From the NCBI RefSeq assembly GCF_048128805.1, contig NC_136010.1, positions 28,445,980-28,509,979 of the forward strand: a DNA stretch of 64,000 bases. The letters are read 5' to 3'. Below are positions 23,870 to 36,100 of this stretch, piece after piece; position 1 is the first letter of the stretch, and each line of letters starts with the position of its first letter. The translations under genes were made by a program, and so were the position numbers. Origin of the DNA: Centroberyx gerrardi (taxonomy: Eukaryota > Chordata > Actinopteri > Beryciformes > Berycidae). Under the pieces are notes generated by a model. The model saw only the letters and a list, made by a program, of their open reading frames with translations, was not told where the DNA came from and did no database searches.

Positions 23870-25735
23870 TGGGATCAAACCAAATGAAAACGTCTCTTCA
23901 ACTCATTTTCTCTTTCTGACTCAAAACAGAATCATATGTTTTTTGGAACGTTCCCTGTTTTTTTTTTAACCAGTTTATCCAGGTCTTTTGTCCGTTGGCC
24001 CTCTGTAGCAGTTTCTCTGGTCATTGTGAACTCTTCCCTCGGCCAGACCGGAATGCCAAGCCCCAGTCAGGTGTGGATCAGGTTACCGCTGAACAGAGCT
24101 CCTTTTTAAATGCCTCAATTTACCCATGAGGTCCCCCCATCAGCTAAGCCCTCATTGTGTCCCGCTCTATAGCGGCTCAGAGTAGGCTAGTTTGATAAGC
24201 CGAGAAGCACAAGGCCTGTTTTCACTGCCAGGACCCGGGCTATTATACTGTACTGTACAGTAGGTTGCTTTGGCCTACTGAAATCCATACACTTAGTCTG
24301 TATGGTCATTGGTTTAATTTGCAGACATACAAGTAGGTATATAGAAGCAGCTGTTTTATCAACGCTGCCCCTATCTCTCACAGGAACACACACACACACA
24401 CACACACAGCCAATAGCAGGCCTATTGGTGTTTAATTAGGGCTGTTAGCTCGGGGGTTTAGTTGACTGGTTAAACGCAGCTCTGATTTTATCAGGAGGAA
24501 CACAAACACAGAAACCATTTGGCCGTTTACCATAACAGGCCCAGGGCCTCATTGATCTCCCATGCAGAGGCGGCCCGCATTCATTCACATTCAACCATGA
24601 GAAACGAGCGAGGAGAATGAGGCTGTCAGGGCCAGAAACACTACATACCTTAAAGCAGTATCCCTGACATGCTGAATTTTAGTTTCTTATTTTGCTTTGA
24701 CAGATGCATCATCAGAAATATGTACGTTTCAGCTATTTGCCCTTCAGCTACCTCAAAAGTAGCTTACTAGCTTTGTTAGCATTTCTCCTTAAAACCAACT
24801 GTCTGCAAGCTAGCAGGGGATGCTAACACTGCTAACAAGACATTTTTCAGTAAACTGGGGAGCAAAATGAGCTTTTCTCCTCATATTGTAAGCCTTTTAT
24901 GCCTTGTGGAAGAAAATAACTAACATTCAAAATGTCAAGTTATCTCTTTATGAAAGGGTCTGGTTAAATATCTATAGCCTACCTTTTAGTTTGAGGAGTG
25001 TGTTGTTGGAGCAGCTTATCCCGTTAAATCATTTCAAACAAAGGCCTACTTTTTTCTTTTTACATTATCATGAACTTTGTGATTCATGGGTGATTAAAAA
25101 TGGTAAGAGCACACACAAATGCAGAAATAGGAAGAGAAGGTGAGAAAAGGCAACTCAAACTGTCTGCCATTCAGGAGTGTCAACTTTCTCAGGACTGTGA
25201 TCAAAAGGCACAGAATGACATCCATTAAACTCCTTAAGAAAAAAAAATAGGCTTTGTCATTCTGTGAGGCCACTATCTCACCTATCAAGTAGCCTATTTG
25301 TATCTGAATTTTGTAAATACTGAAATCTGTTTTTATATCGAAATGTTATATGTGTCTATGGTAGGCTACATTTTGTAGGTTTGTATTTTTGTATTATTGT
25401 TCTTGAGTCAGTAATCCATTGTCTAAATGCTGATATAAACATCTGTATTCAAGACATGCTGAATGTGCATGGTGCTGTTTTAGAGATCATGTGATGTCCT
25501 AACAGACCAGGCTTTCTGGGCACCGTCTCGACACACCTGATGAAGACCAACTGTTATTTTTTAATTTATTTATTTATTTTATTTTTTTGTGGAGCAAGAA
25601 TATTGTGTGAATCTACTTTGAGTTTCATGGTTTAATCTTTGTCCAGCACCAGGGAAAAAGGTGGATGTGTATCATGTTACTTTACTAGGCCGCAAACAAC
25701 GGCCATGGGTGAGCAGCCATCTTGAACTTGAAAGT
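23870..25735. other. Intergenic DNA, nothing recognised
   Basis: It contains a short CA run at about 24,385-24,408. The small open frames have no domains. No hairpin with a known microRNA was found here. Confidence 0.4.
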
Positions 25736-26640
25736 GAGTACTACTAGTAGAAGTGCTGTTACTTTGCTGAAGTTTTACTTAAATAGAAGTAAATGTACTG
25801 GTGTGATTTAGTGTAATCTACTCAAGTAAAAAAAAAAAAGTAAAAAGTAGCGAATTTAAAATGTACTCAGAATAAAACTTTTATGGATCCAACTTTAAGT
25901 TACGGAGTTACTTAAAACAGACGTGGTTGCATGATCTTTCCCATGTAATGTAAAAAAGGATGAGAGGACAGAGATGTTTTATAGACTATGTTGAGTGTAC
26001 TTAAAATAAGAATCTAAAAATCATGTAACAACAACAATCTGAAAATGCCTTGTCACTATTTCTGTTACTATTAGGTATCTAGCTAGCAAGGCTAGAAAAC
26101 AAGCTAGTCACCAACAAGGCTAACAAACCAATATTGTATGTGGATGGATGGCTTTTTGGCTAAAGTTAACTAAGCTACTATCATGGATAGTCCCAACTAG
26201 TGACCCACTTGCGACAGTCATAAATACACAAAATGGTTATGTTTAACACCAAAATTATGATTTTTATTTTCCCTTTTCAGGCTATTTTACAAATTATTGG
26301 AAAAAAGCCTTGAGGCACCAAATATTCTTTATTTCATGAGAAAAATATTTTATCATCTGATTTAAACATGATCAAAAATTGGAATTAGAAATATTATAAA
26401 TATTTTTCACATTCCATCATCTCCTGACCCCCAGGTTGAGAATCAGTGGATTATGGAGAGCCTACAAAATTTCTACTCTGTATTGAATACGATTTACATT
26501 GTAGCAACAAATACTACCTCAGTGAAAACATACTTACTGTAAGTAAAAGTAATATTACTGACTTTAAAAAATACTTCCAAGTACATAAAAATGACAGTAA
26601 CGAGAGTAAATGTAATGTGTTACTTCCTCCCTCGGTGACG
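25735..26640. repeat. 'AAGTAAAAGTA' interspersed elements
   Basis: The left part (25,740-25,950) is an inverted copy of the element at the very start of the window. The right part (26,515-26,630) has the same AGTAAAAGTAAT / AGTACATAAAAATGACAGTAA character. Between them, GGTTGAGAATCAGTGG near 26,433 is the end motif of another common fish element. The region therefore looks like nested old DNA elements; exact borders are unclear. Confidence 0.5.
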
Positions 26641-29060
26641 TCAGGCCGCTGAAGCACATTCCTGACTGGCAGAGAGCTGGTAAAGGATTCCTGCGCTGGT
26701 CTGTGCATGCTCGGTGCAGTCGGACCAGATTCCTACCCTGCTGCTGGCTATGGAGGAGGAGGAGGAGGCTAAGGTTCACCTAGCTGGGTTTGCCACTGGG
26801 GCGGAACAGCAGCACAACAGAGGCAAAAACGGCTCCGACATACCTACGGGAGCGAGCGCTGACGTAGGCTGAGGAGCTATCACACACTCACTAAAGCAGG
26901 GAACTCCTTAAGCAGTGAGTCAGAGAGGTGTGGAGTTTAGGTCAGCTTAGGTTTGGTTATCTTAGGTTGGGTGAGGTAAGGGTGCTGGCCCAGGTCACCT
27001 CCAGTCTCAACGCAGTCTGGTCTCATGAAAGTTTGTGAAATGATGCCTTAAAATGCAAATAACGTGCACGAAAAGTGAGACAAATGCGTTTCCCCACCAT
27101 GAAAGGGTAACGTGGAGGAGACACAACTAGAAACAGGACGGTTTGACATTGAAATAGCAGAGTGGAAAGTAAGGGTGTGGAGGTCAGGGGGCGGATGGCC
27201 GGATACATTTACCTTCAACTCCGATGACCCAGGTTCAATTCCAAACTCATGTGAAGAACTTTTCTACTGTGAGTGACGTTTGCTAACCCCAAATTGTTTC
27301 AGTTGCGTAATCTTAACCAAAGTTTTAGTTGCCTGAACCTAACCATAACCCTAACCTTCACTTAAGTGGTTTACTTGTCTAAACTTTACTGTTAACCTTT
27401 CACATGACGAACACAGGAAAATGGTGTCCAATTCACGCTATTGTCACATAATCCTTTTGTGGTGGAGGAACATAATCTCCACATTATATAGACTATGTTG
27501 CTCAACAAGAAGTTCTGGAGGTGTTGTAGGTCTAATTCAGAGCTATACTCAGGCCTAATCAGAGCTAGCTTCTAATCAGAGCTGTACTCAGGCCATTTCA
27601 GTCAAGGTTTTCTGCCCACAGATCCTCTCCTTCCTTAGTTGAACTTCACCCGACTGACTTGACTAATTTCTCAAGAAGTACTGATCAGCGAGGGCTCCCT
27701 GCACTCCCTGTATCAAGCACCTGTTCTTTCTGGAGTTTCTTTTCCTCCACTACTGCTCTACTGACTTCTAATAATGCGCTCTGGACCTGGATAGTCCTGA
27801 CTTGTAGGTTATCTAGGAAACAGTACACACAAAGAGTCACTTGCTTAAACATGACAACCTCGTGAACTGGTGTCACTCTTGCAAGACCAGGAGTGGAAGT
27901 TTGTTACATTTGTGAGCTTTATCACTAATACAGTTAATGACGTTAACCCAGGAGGCTGCCATCTTTATACATCATCTCCAGAAAACAAGTGAAAGTGTTT
28001 CTCTGCATTTGGAATGACCACAAAGAGTTAAACTGGGTGGGCTTGAGACAGGATTTCAGCGATTACAGACAGCTGTAGTTTATAATGAACCTTTATGATG
28101 GATAATCTCAACAAGAAAGCACCTCAGAGAGGCAGTTCCAACATCCTGGTACTTAGAATTTGTGAAACGTTGTAGCTACATGAAGCACATGAAGCCTTTC
28201 TTGAAGGCCAATACCAGTGCTTTTCATATATGACACAGTAGACCACATCTTTGGTAGCCATTTTGTGATTATTCATCACTACCATAGGATTCCAGTGGTT
28301 CTGAAAAAGTAATAACTAAAAATAACAACTCCAAACATTTGCCACAGGCATCATGTTTTTCTTGAAAAGTTCTACCTTATTTTGGTGTTAAAGGTAAGAA
28401 AGCAGAGAACCTTCTTCAGAGGCTGTGTTACTGGCACAATGAGCAATATTTGTAGATGTACTAGAAGTCTGTAGGGAGGTATTGGATCAGCAAAAATAGA
28501 CCAAATATCTCAATATTAGAGTTATAAGCGGAGTCTGAGTTAATAACTTTAATCAAGGCAAGAACACCATGTTCAAAACTTGCTTTTGTGAAATCCCTCT
28601 CCCAAAACAACTGTTTCTCAAAAACTGTGTTTGTGAAATGTTATTTCATTGTGTGTCCATCTTGTCACCAGTGGGACTGATTGGATCCAGACCCTGGGAA
28701 CACACTGCTGCCCCCCACCCCTGACCCCAGTCTCCTTTACCAATGTAATTCTGTAAGGAAATCATGAATAGCAGGAGAGAGAGAGACCCCATTGAAACAG
28801 GCCTTTCTTTACATCGTAACTTAACTCCATTCCTTCCACTATAACATCTTGACAAGGAGAATCCCTCCAAATAATGGGTTGTGTAGGGACACCATTGCTG
28901 GAGGCTGCACCCCTGTAATTGCTGAGTACTTCCTGGTGCAAGAGGGAGGCGGTTGAGATTACATGGGAATGGGCAAGTCTCCAAAGACACACACCTCACA
29001 GTGTCACCGCCCTGAGACAGACAAGACGCACACACACTTAAAGTAATAAGCCGTGACATT
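26641..29060. other. Intergenic DNA, nothing firmly recognised
   Basis: At 27,225-27,270 GATGACCCAGGTTCAATTCC resembles a tRNA-like B box followed by CTAACCATAACCCTAACC, hinting at an old SINE, but no A box was found. The open frames, including a 139-codon minus frame at 28,646-29,065, show no domain. Confidence 0.4.
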
Positions 29061-29069
29061 TTCATATAA

Positions 29070-29310
29070 ATAAATGTCTGTGTCGCTACTCTCTATCGCC
29101 AATTGCTATAACACAATAGTGATCCAACCTATATCCAGTTCATGAAATCTTTTACATTTGCTGTTCTAAACACCTGATGTCTGGTAGCTCTTTCCTGGGA
29201 AAAATCCTCTGGTACATAGGAAGTGATGCGTTTTATGTTTCTGGTTTGTTTGGAATAAACAGAAGAAGAACTGGGTAGTTAGCATGAGCAGTGATAGCCA
29301 CCATGGCTGA
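29070..29310 (+). repeat. Interspersed repeat family A, copy 3
   Basis: The longest of three copies. It contains TGCTGTTCTAAACACC, GATGTCTGGTAGCTCTTTCC, GGAAGTGATG, TTTGGAATAAACAGAAGAAG and AGCATGAGCAGTGATAGCCA. It shares an upstream extension (ATAACACAATAGTGATCCAA, ATATCCAGTTCATGAA) with copy 1 at about 2,500-2,590. Confidence 0.65.
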
Positions 29311-29959
29311 ACAGACAAAGAAAAGAGAAACTCAAACTTCATCAACAGAAAATCCAAAGAAAAAGACGTCACAGTACTGGACACACTGTTTGATTGACAG
29401 GTGATCTCTGGGAAGAGCAGTGCAGAAACACCACCAAAAGCCGAAAAAAAAAAAAAGAAACTCAAGAATTACCATCATAAAATATCTAAAACAAATAGAA
29501 CATACAGACAACCACCCACAACACACAAGCATACACATGTACACCTGGATGCACATGTATGCTCAAATACATGCATGGACACACTCACACTTACACACAC
29601 ACACAATGCTCACACACTCTTGGCAGATGGTGAACCCAGAGATCGACAGGGCTGTAAAACAAACCTGTTCTCTTTGTCCACCTACGCAGCACTTTGCACA
29701 GTGTGTCTATCAGATGGCGGCTCTTTATCAAGGTGTGGCTGACACTGGCTCGACACCAGCCAAACACAAAGCACTTTCAACACAAGGAATATGGGAGGCC
29801 CGCTTCTAATAACTGGGGTGCCTTGGCTGGACTCACATCCCTGCCAAGGAACTCTCTTATCACTGCCATTTTATATTCAGATGCCTGAATGTGATATTTA
29901 CAGGTGTGCTGTTGTAAATGATTGAACGGGTCATGTGGCAGGTGATTTGTGGTCACATC

Positions 29960-30574
29960 TGTTACGGTGAGGAGTGGTGAGGACCCAAATGCAGACACAG
30001 ACACAAGGGGCTGGAGCACAGTTCAAAAGACAGTTTATTTACTGTACTGGTAGCTGGAAGCTGGAGCGAGGGCCTGGGCAGACAGTCGGAACCCTGGAGC
30101 TGAGGATTGGCATGCAGCTGGGCCAAGGCAGGACAGGCAAAAAGCAGAGGTGAGCCAGGCAGAGCGGGCTCCAAAGAGCGGGGAGCCGAACTGATCCGAC
30201 GAGGGAAGCAGGCGAGGCAGGAAGGCTAGAGTCTGGCCGGCAGGCTGAACGGTAGTCGAGTCCAAGGAAAAACAAAGTGTATGATCCCACGGAGAGGGGA
30301 TGGCAAACTGGGGATAAATACTGTGGGCTGATAGGAAACAGGTGAGCAGACCGGTGATGAGCTGATTACAGGCAGGTGTGGAGGGAAGGAGCAGAGAAGG
30401 GAGGAAAGACCAAGGGCATCCAGTGGCTGGCAGGAGGATGGCAGGACTGGGGAGTGAGAGGGGTGATGACCAGGACACAGGGGCAGACCATGGCAGACAC
30501 AAGGGCTAGGGCTAAGAGGGCAGACACTAGAGCTGAAAGGGGCAGATCATGGCAGACAGGGGCAGACCATGACA
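29960..30574. mobile_element. 615-bp non-autonomous DNA transposon-like insertion
   Basis: The element starts TGTTACGGT and ends ACCATGACA; the end read in reverse is TGTCATGGT, a 7/9 match. It is flanked on both sides by ACATC (29,955-29,959 and 30,575-30,579), a 5-bp target-site duplication, extendable to 6 bp if the ends are shifted by one. The start GAGGACCCAAATGCAGACAC is familiar from fish dispersed repeats. The right end carries degenerate GGCAGAC-type short repeats. A 155-codon minus frame inside is Leu/Pro/Ser-rich with no known domain. Confidence 0.65.
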
Positions 30575-30699
30575 ACATCTTGGTTTTCTTTGGTCCAGAC
30601 CATAGTGGAAAACTGAACTTTGTCCCTTTTTTGTTTCTTTAGGTTCCCAATTACAAGCCAACCAGGGCTTGTAAACAAAAGTCACATGACTCACAAGTT

Positions 30700-31160
30700 G
30701 CTTGTTTATTGGACAGAGGTTTGGTAACCTGTCATCCCGTGAGGTTAGAGATTTTGGCAGAAGGGGGAGCTAATTTACCTTCTCTAGTGTTTGTACCAGT
30801 TGAGAACACATGAAGAAATAGCTGAATATGAGCATCAGTCCAGACTGTGGTTTGTTATGCTAGGCTTTCCAAGCATGAGGAACTGCTATCAGATGTCATC
30901 ATCCGTCTCCTTGTACCCATAAACCCTTGTGTTTTGGGGTGGTTTCCTGTAGTTGGTTCCAATTACGTTCTCACTCCTAATGAATCGGATCACAGTTCTC
31001 TTGGAAGAGGGCTGAGACGCATTTTCAGGCGTCTTATTTGGTGCCACCAGAGTTCTAATGACATCGTTCTCACCTGGCCAAACAAACCGAACTAAAAGAG
31101 AAAACGCTTCAGAGTTCGATTGAACCGCTCCAAACGGCTCGGTGTGAGCAGTGCTGAATG
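30700..31160 (-). repeat. Probable inverted-repeat element ('host-gene flank' type)
   Basis: Read on the minus strand, 31,150-30,950 contains TCACACCGAGCCGTTTGGAG, GGTTCAATCGAACTCTGAAG and TTAGTTCGGTTTGTTTGG. This resembles a widespread fish miniature transposon whose ends mention gaaccg/cggttc words. Borders are not defined. Confidence 0.35.
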
Positions 31161-33100
31161 TATGCATCCCTCATAGTCAGACTATGCGTAATTATATGGT
31201 TGCATGGATGCTTGGTCTAAAAGGCACCCATCCCTGTCAATTATCAGGCTGTTGGGAGGAAGAAGGGAGATTATGAGTAATTGCCAAGTGCGGCTGGGCC
31301 TGGGTGGTTCCTCAGTAGTCAAATCACTGAGACGGGGAGTGATTAGTGGATTTGCCGTGTGAGCAGACAAATGCTATGTTGCTCAACTGCATACTTGCTG
31401 CTGCATCTGGCAACTTGACAATATAACTCATGATAATCTCCATGATTCACAAGGAATTCAGTTGCATGAATGTAAAATAAATTGATTTCTATTGTAAAAT
31501 CATTTCTCTGGGCTCCTCTGAAGGCTATTAGTTATCTAATGTTCAGTGTAACTTCTCTTTCTCAGTTGTGCATACAGTTAAAAGCTTTCAGAGCTGCGAG
31601 CTGCGCAGTACAACCAGTCTTCAGACTACTGATTAGCTCCTATGGGGATTAATTACTTTGCTCAAGGGCACATCCTAGTTGTTGAGGGAAGGGGAAAACA
31701 TTACTCACTCACTTTCCCTGTTTAGATTTTCTCAGCCAGTCTGGGAATTTAAACCAGCAACCTTCTGCTCACAAGCCAAATTCATATTGTAACCAAAACT
31801 TCAGCAGGTGGATTTCATTTCTGATGCTTTATAATTGAGATAATAATTAGATATTGTATAGTTATCACCTATTGCAATTTTATTGCAGTCTGTACAACAA
31901 TAAATCATGGAATATACATTTTCTAATTTCATTCACTTTTGGATAAGACGTTTATTGGGCTAAATGGAGCTATAGATACGGGGTGGAATAAGAAACAATG
32001 AACCAGTATGAAGTGTAAGGTGGATACCCTATAGTGGGCTAGATTACTATCACCACAACAATGAGGAACAACATGCCCCCTGGACAGATTTTTCACTTTT
32101 ATTATGATGACACCCTGCAGAAAATATAGTTTTACCCTTTTTGTCTGGATATAATACCCTGGAAAACTGGCAAATCCATTTTGATTGACACTCTGTTCTC
32201 ATGTTACTATAGGGTTCACACACCAGAGGCTTACAGGCAATTAATATTGAATGACGCTCAACTTAGAGGTGGGGTGGATGTGGGATACATAGCCTATCCT
32301 TGAGTAGTTTGTCTAGTGCTGCTGTTGTGGCAAGATTCAATCTAGAAGTGGCAACTGTTGCTACGGGGCCCATTACCCCAGCAACCGGTAATTGTTTACA
32401 CTGGACTAGTAGGTTTGCTTACTGCTTACTTGCAATGTGATAGACGATGGCTAAATCCAGCTATACGGGCTAAACTGCAGACAGACCATTTGCCAACTCT
32501 TCTCTTCAGTCTGTGGCTGTTTGTTTCTCTGGGCCTTCCAGTTGGACTACAAGGTTGAATGCACATGGTGGAGGTCGCTGAAGTCGGAGGTAAAGCCCTT
32601 TGTTTCTAAAGGCGGCTACGGATAAGGTCAGAGCTCACCTCTTGCCTGCCCATGCAAAACACCAGATTCAGTTTGATTTGGCACGATACCTTTCCGTCTA
32701 CTTTGTGCTCCAGTGACTACTTTTCGAATGTCTCTTAGCATTGATAAATGTTACAGCCTGCTACTCTGCTACTAGCTACTTAGATTTACCATCATGGGTG
32801 AAAAAGTGCCAATGCATCGTAGGAGGTTCAAGCAATACTGCCGAACACGTACGGAACTGTAAATGTAAGCTAAACTAAAACCAGTGCGAGCAAATACCAA
32901 ACCTCACCTGTGCCCTCCTCTTCCTCTCACACTCCAGTGAATCTCAAGTGTACATCTGACTCAGAGGAAAAAGATCTAAATCCTGGTCTCCACTCCGACT
33001 ACAGGGTCACCGGACACCCAAGGAGGTCCGCCCCTCTCCCCGCCGATGGGCCCTGTTGGAAAATTTCTCTCCTGCCCCAACGATCTGGGTCAACGCTAGG
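31160..33100. other. Region upstream of ttll10
   Basis: No promoter element was fixed with confidence. An open frame at 32,937-33,113 follows a good splice acceptor (polypyrimidine tract then CACTCCAG at 32,936) and is rich in charged residues. It ends in the frame next to the ttll10 start and may be an upstream ttll10 exon or 5' UTR. An AACCGGT (GRHL-type) word lies near 32,385. Confidence 0.35.
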
Positions 33101-33102
33101 TG

Positions 33103-36100
33103 ATGTCATCTGAGGATTGGGTTGAGCCCTGCCGTGAGGGCCAAATAGAGGAGACCGGAGGGCCGGAGGGACGAGGAGGGGAAGGAGCGGAAGAGGAGGA
33201 GGCAGGAGGAGAAGACCCTCAGTCACCTGAGCACGGTGGCACCCGGGAAGTGACATCGGAAGGAGGGCTGGAGCAGGTCCAGGAGGAAGAGGTGCAGAGG
33301 AGAGTCAACCAGGAGGCCGAGAGCCAAGATGGAGGGTCAGGTGTGTGTAGGGAAAGGTGGGACGTCCTTTGCGATTCTGTTGATTTCAAATGATTGATGC
33401 TGTGTTTTTGATGATCTAATGGGCTCTAACAGGGCTTTGGACAATCACTCAACACAATTCAGGTTGATCTGTCATTGCAATACAATGACAAAATCAAATT
33501 CTGGCAAAAAGGGAAAATAGAATCAAAATCAAGAAGCACATTTATCTGCCTGAAATTCAGTTTTTGGGATCTGCTATCATATTCCTCTATATTGTACATA
33601 TGACTGTACTGTAAGTGCATCTGCATGATATATGCATGGTATATATGTATGTTTGTACATGTGTGTGAGCAGCTGTGCACTCGTTTGATTGCATGTGTTT
33701 CTGTGTATGTGTGTGGATGCATCAGGTGTGTGCCTGGTGGAGCGCCGCCTCAGGAGGTCCTTCCCCAGGGGGCCGGTGGATCGCTCCTACCCAGACAGGC
33801 ACAGGGAACGGCAGGGAGAGGAGCCCCGGGGGGCTGGGCCCTTCTATTTCTTTGGAGGAGCCAATGGGGCCGCAATGTGAGTCTATGGCATTAGGTTGTC
33901 ATATAGGATTTTTCATTCCATATTTCAAAAAGGTGATTGAATCCTCCAAAATGTTTCTATTTTGCAAACAAAGGTCTTTACGATACGATAGAATAACTTT
34001 TATATAGCTAATAACTTCCAAAATGAGTTCAGAACTCTGATATGCTGGAAGTTATTCCCTCATCACAGTTATATGAAATGTCTGTAAAACCTGCAATGAA
34101 ATGCTATTTTCTTTGCACATTTTCTTTATAAATTTAATTGCTCAATATTTGTTTGTAAATTCATTCATTTAAAGGCAGTAATGTGTCCCAGAGTACCTGT
34201 GCCATTGAAAAGGTGGGGAGGGTCATCCTGCCTTAAAAGTAATAAACCACAAGTTTCATGTTTTTTATTTTTTATTGATTGTAATTTTTTAGCATAAAAA
34301 TGGAAAAATGTAGATATTGACTCTCAGTATTGAAACCCATATTGGCCAAACCCTAGTCTTTCATGTTCTTGTCACCTCTGGATTGTTGTGTGATAAAAGT
34401 GGAAGTGTGATGGATTTGCTTTAGGACCTTTCCTGTCCTTTAGAGTGAGCAGTTACTGCGAGAGCAGAGGATGGAAGAGGATCCACAACAAGCACAGAGA
34501 GGATTTCAAACTCAAGTGGTGTGAGACCAAGTCACCAGCCAACTACTACAACTTCAGAGAAGGTAGTCAGTGAGTTTGTGGTAATTCTATACATTATACC
34601 CGCCCCCTCATTTATTATATTAATTACAGTACATAATCCGGATACTGTATTTACTACTATATTTAATACACTATGCATTTAAACTATAATTACGTAGCCT
34701 AAGAAACCGCTGTTTAAGAGAAAAGTGGATCTCTAACATCTGCGCTGCAAAATATTGATTCATGATACATTTCTAGTGCTAAATTAGAGATTCTCTCATT
34801 GAATAAGAGGTTTGTTACATTCCATCCATGGCGTGAAGACTTTGTCGTGATCTGCTGTGTCCAGGTGAACAGCTGGTGTACCAGATTCCCAACAACAAGG
34901 TGCTCACCACTAAGATTGGGCTCCTCAGCAGTCTTCGAGAATATGAGCGAGTCAGTAGTAAAGTCAACCACGGCCGAGGACTGAGGTGAGGTGTGACTGA
35001 CTTGTGTTGACTATTTTATTTATGATCCAAATAGGTTGTGCTTATTAAAAATGGATAGATACACCATTCCATTCCCTTTAGCGGCTTTTGCAGTTGTGTC
35101 ACAAATCTATTAGCCACAGCTGGCACCATCATGGAGGTCCATCTGAGAATTGGCTGTGCACAAATAATGAATAAATAATAAAATATAACTTAATAAAAAG
35201 AGATATATTTGAAAAAGATAGTGGTGGTGTGGTGGTAGGTAAATTCATTAACAGTATAAGTAAAAATGAATGGACTAATAAGGAAGATTTATTTCTCGGT
35301 TAACCTGAAGAAACTGTTAGCTAGCTAACTAGCCAGCAGGCTCATTTAGCAAAGCACACAATGTTAATGTTAACATGCGACTACTAGCCACTGCTACTAG
35401 ATACATTAGTTAGTGTGCAAATTCACAAGACAGTAGCTGACCAGATACTATGGTTAGCTAGCTAACAAGCTGACATTATCTAAACAAAAATGTCTCATTG
35501 ACTCCTTGTCTCAGTAAGTTCCTCTGGAAAAGAGCATGAGCTAAATGCCTAAAATGTAGGGTAAAGTGTAAATGGTTTGGTAAATGGTAGAAGGAAGGAA
35601 GGCACAACGTAGAAACTTTTCTCACAAAATGTAACAAAAAATATTAACTAAATATCAAAGGATTCCTTTAACAGTGCAAGATATTCAAAGCACAAGCCTT
35701 TGCTGTGTAGCCTACTTTTGTTTTAATGATGTGACCTGCTTTCATGCACGCATTGCAGGCTATCCTTTACTGAAGGACTGTAGTTCCTAACCATAGATAC
35801 CGGACTCAAATTACACCCCAATCTACTGCACACAGGCCTCTCACATACAGGCCAGGCCTCACTTAAAGAATATTTACAGCAACACTTTGAAATAACTGAT
35901 ATTATTCATTTGTAAGTGAAAACCCTGACTTGCCTCAATACAATAACATCTCTCTGAAACTGTTGGAGGCAATTTCAACATCCTATTCTATTGTACTCTA
36001 TAGGAGGCTGAAAATGGAGGAGTTTATTCCCGCTACCTTCCGCATGGACGTGAGGGAAGAGAGGGAGGCTTTTTTTGCGCAGCAGGAAGGTAAAAATGCC

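Larger units (their letters stand above)
16800..23870 (+). ncRNA. Predicted primary transcript carrying the miR-200b/200a/429 hairpins
   Basis: The extent is inferred. The start is taken from the promoter-like block and the end from an AATAAA at 23,863-23,868, some 530 bp after the last hairpin. Inside lie the three microRNA hairpins, a roughly 217-bp tandem duplication (18,804-19,190), CT-rich tracts (19,671-19,701; 19,900-19,940; 20,090-20,150) and a 27-base T run (21,323-21,349). Other open frames in the interval lack domains. Whether the transcript is spliced cannot be told from sequence. Confidence 0.45.

Noticed and set aside
30035..30502. 155-codon minus-strand frame
   Set aside because: It lies wholly inside the 615-bp transposon-like insertion; low-complexity Leu/Pro/Ser composition and no known domain.
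32349..32385. RFX X-box near the ttll10 start (GTTGCTACGG...CAGCAACC)
   Set aside because: The half-sites are separated by far more than the 0-3 bases the motif allows.
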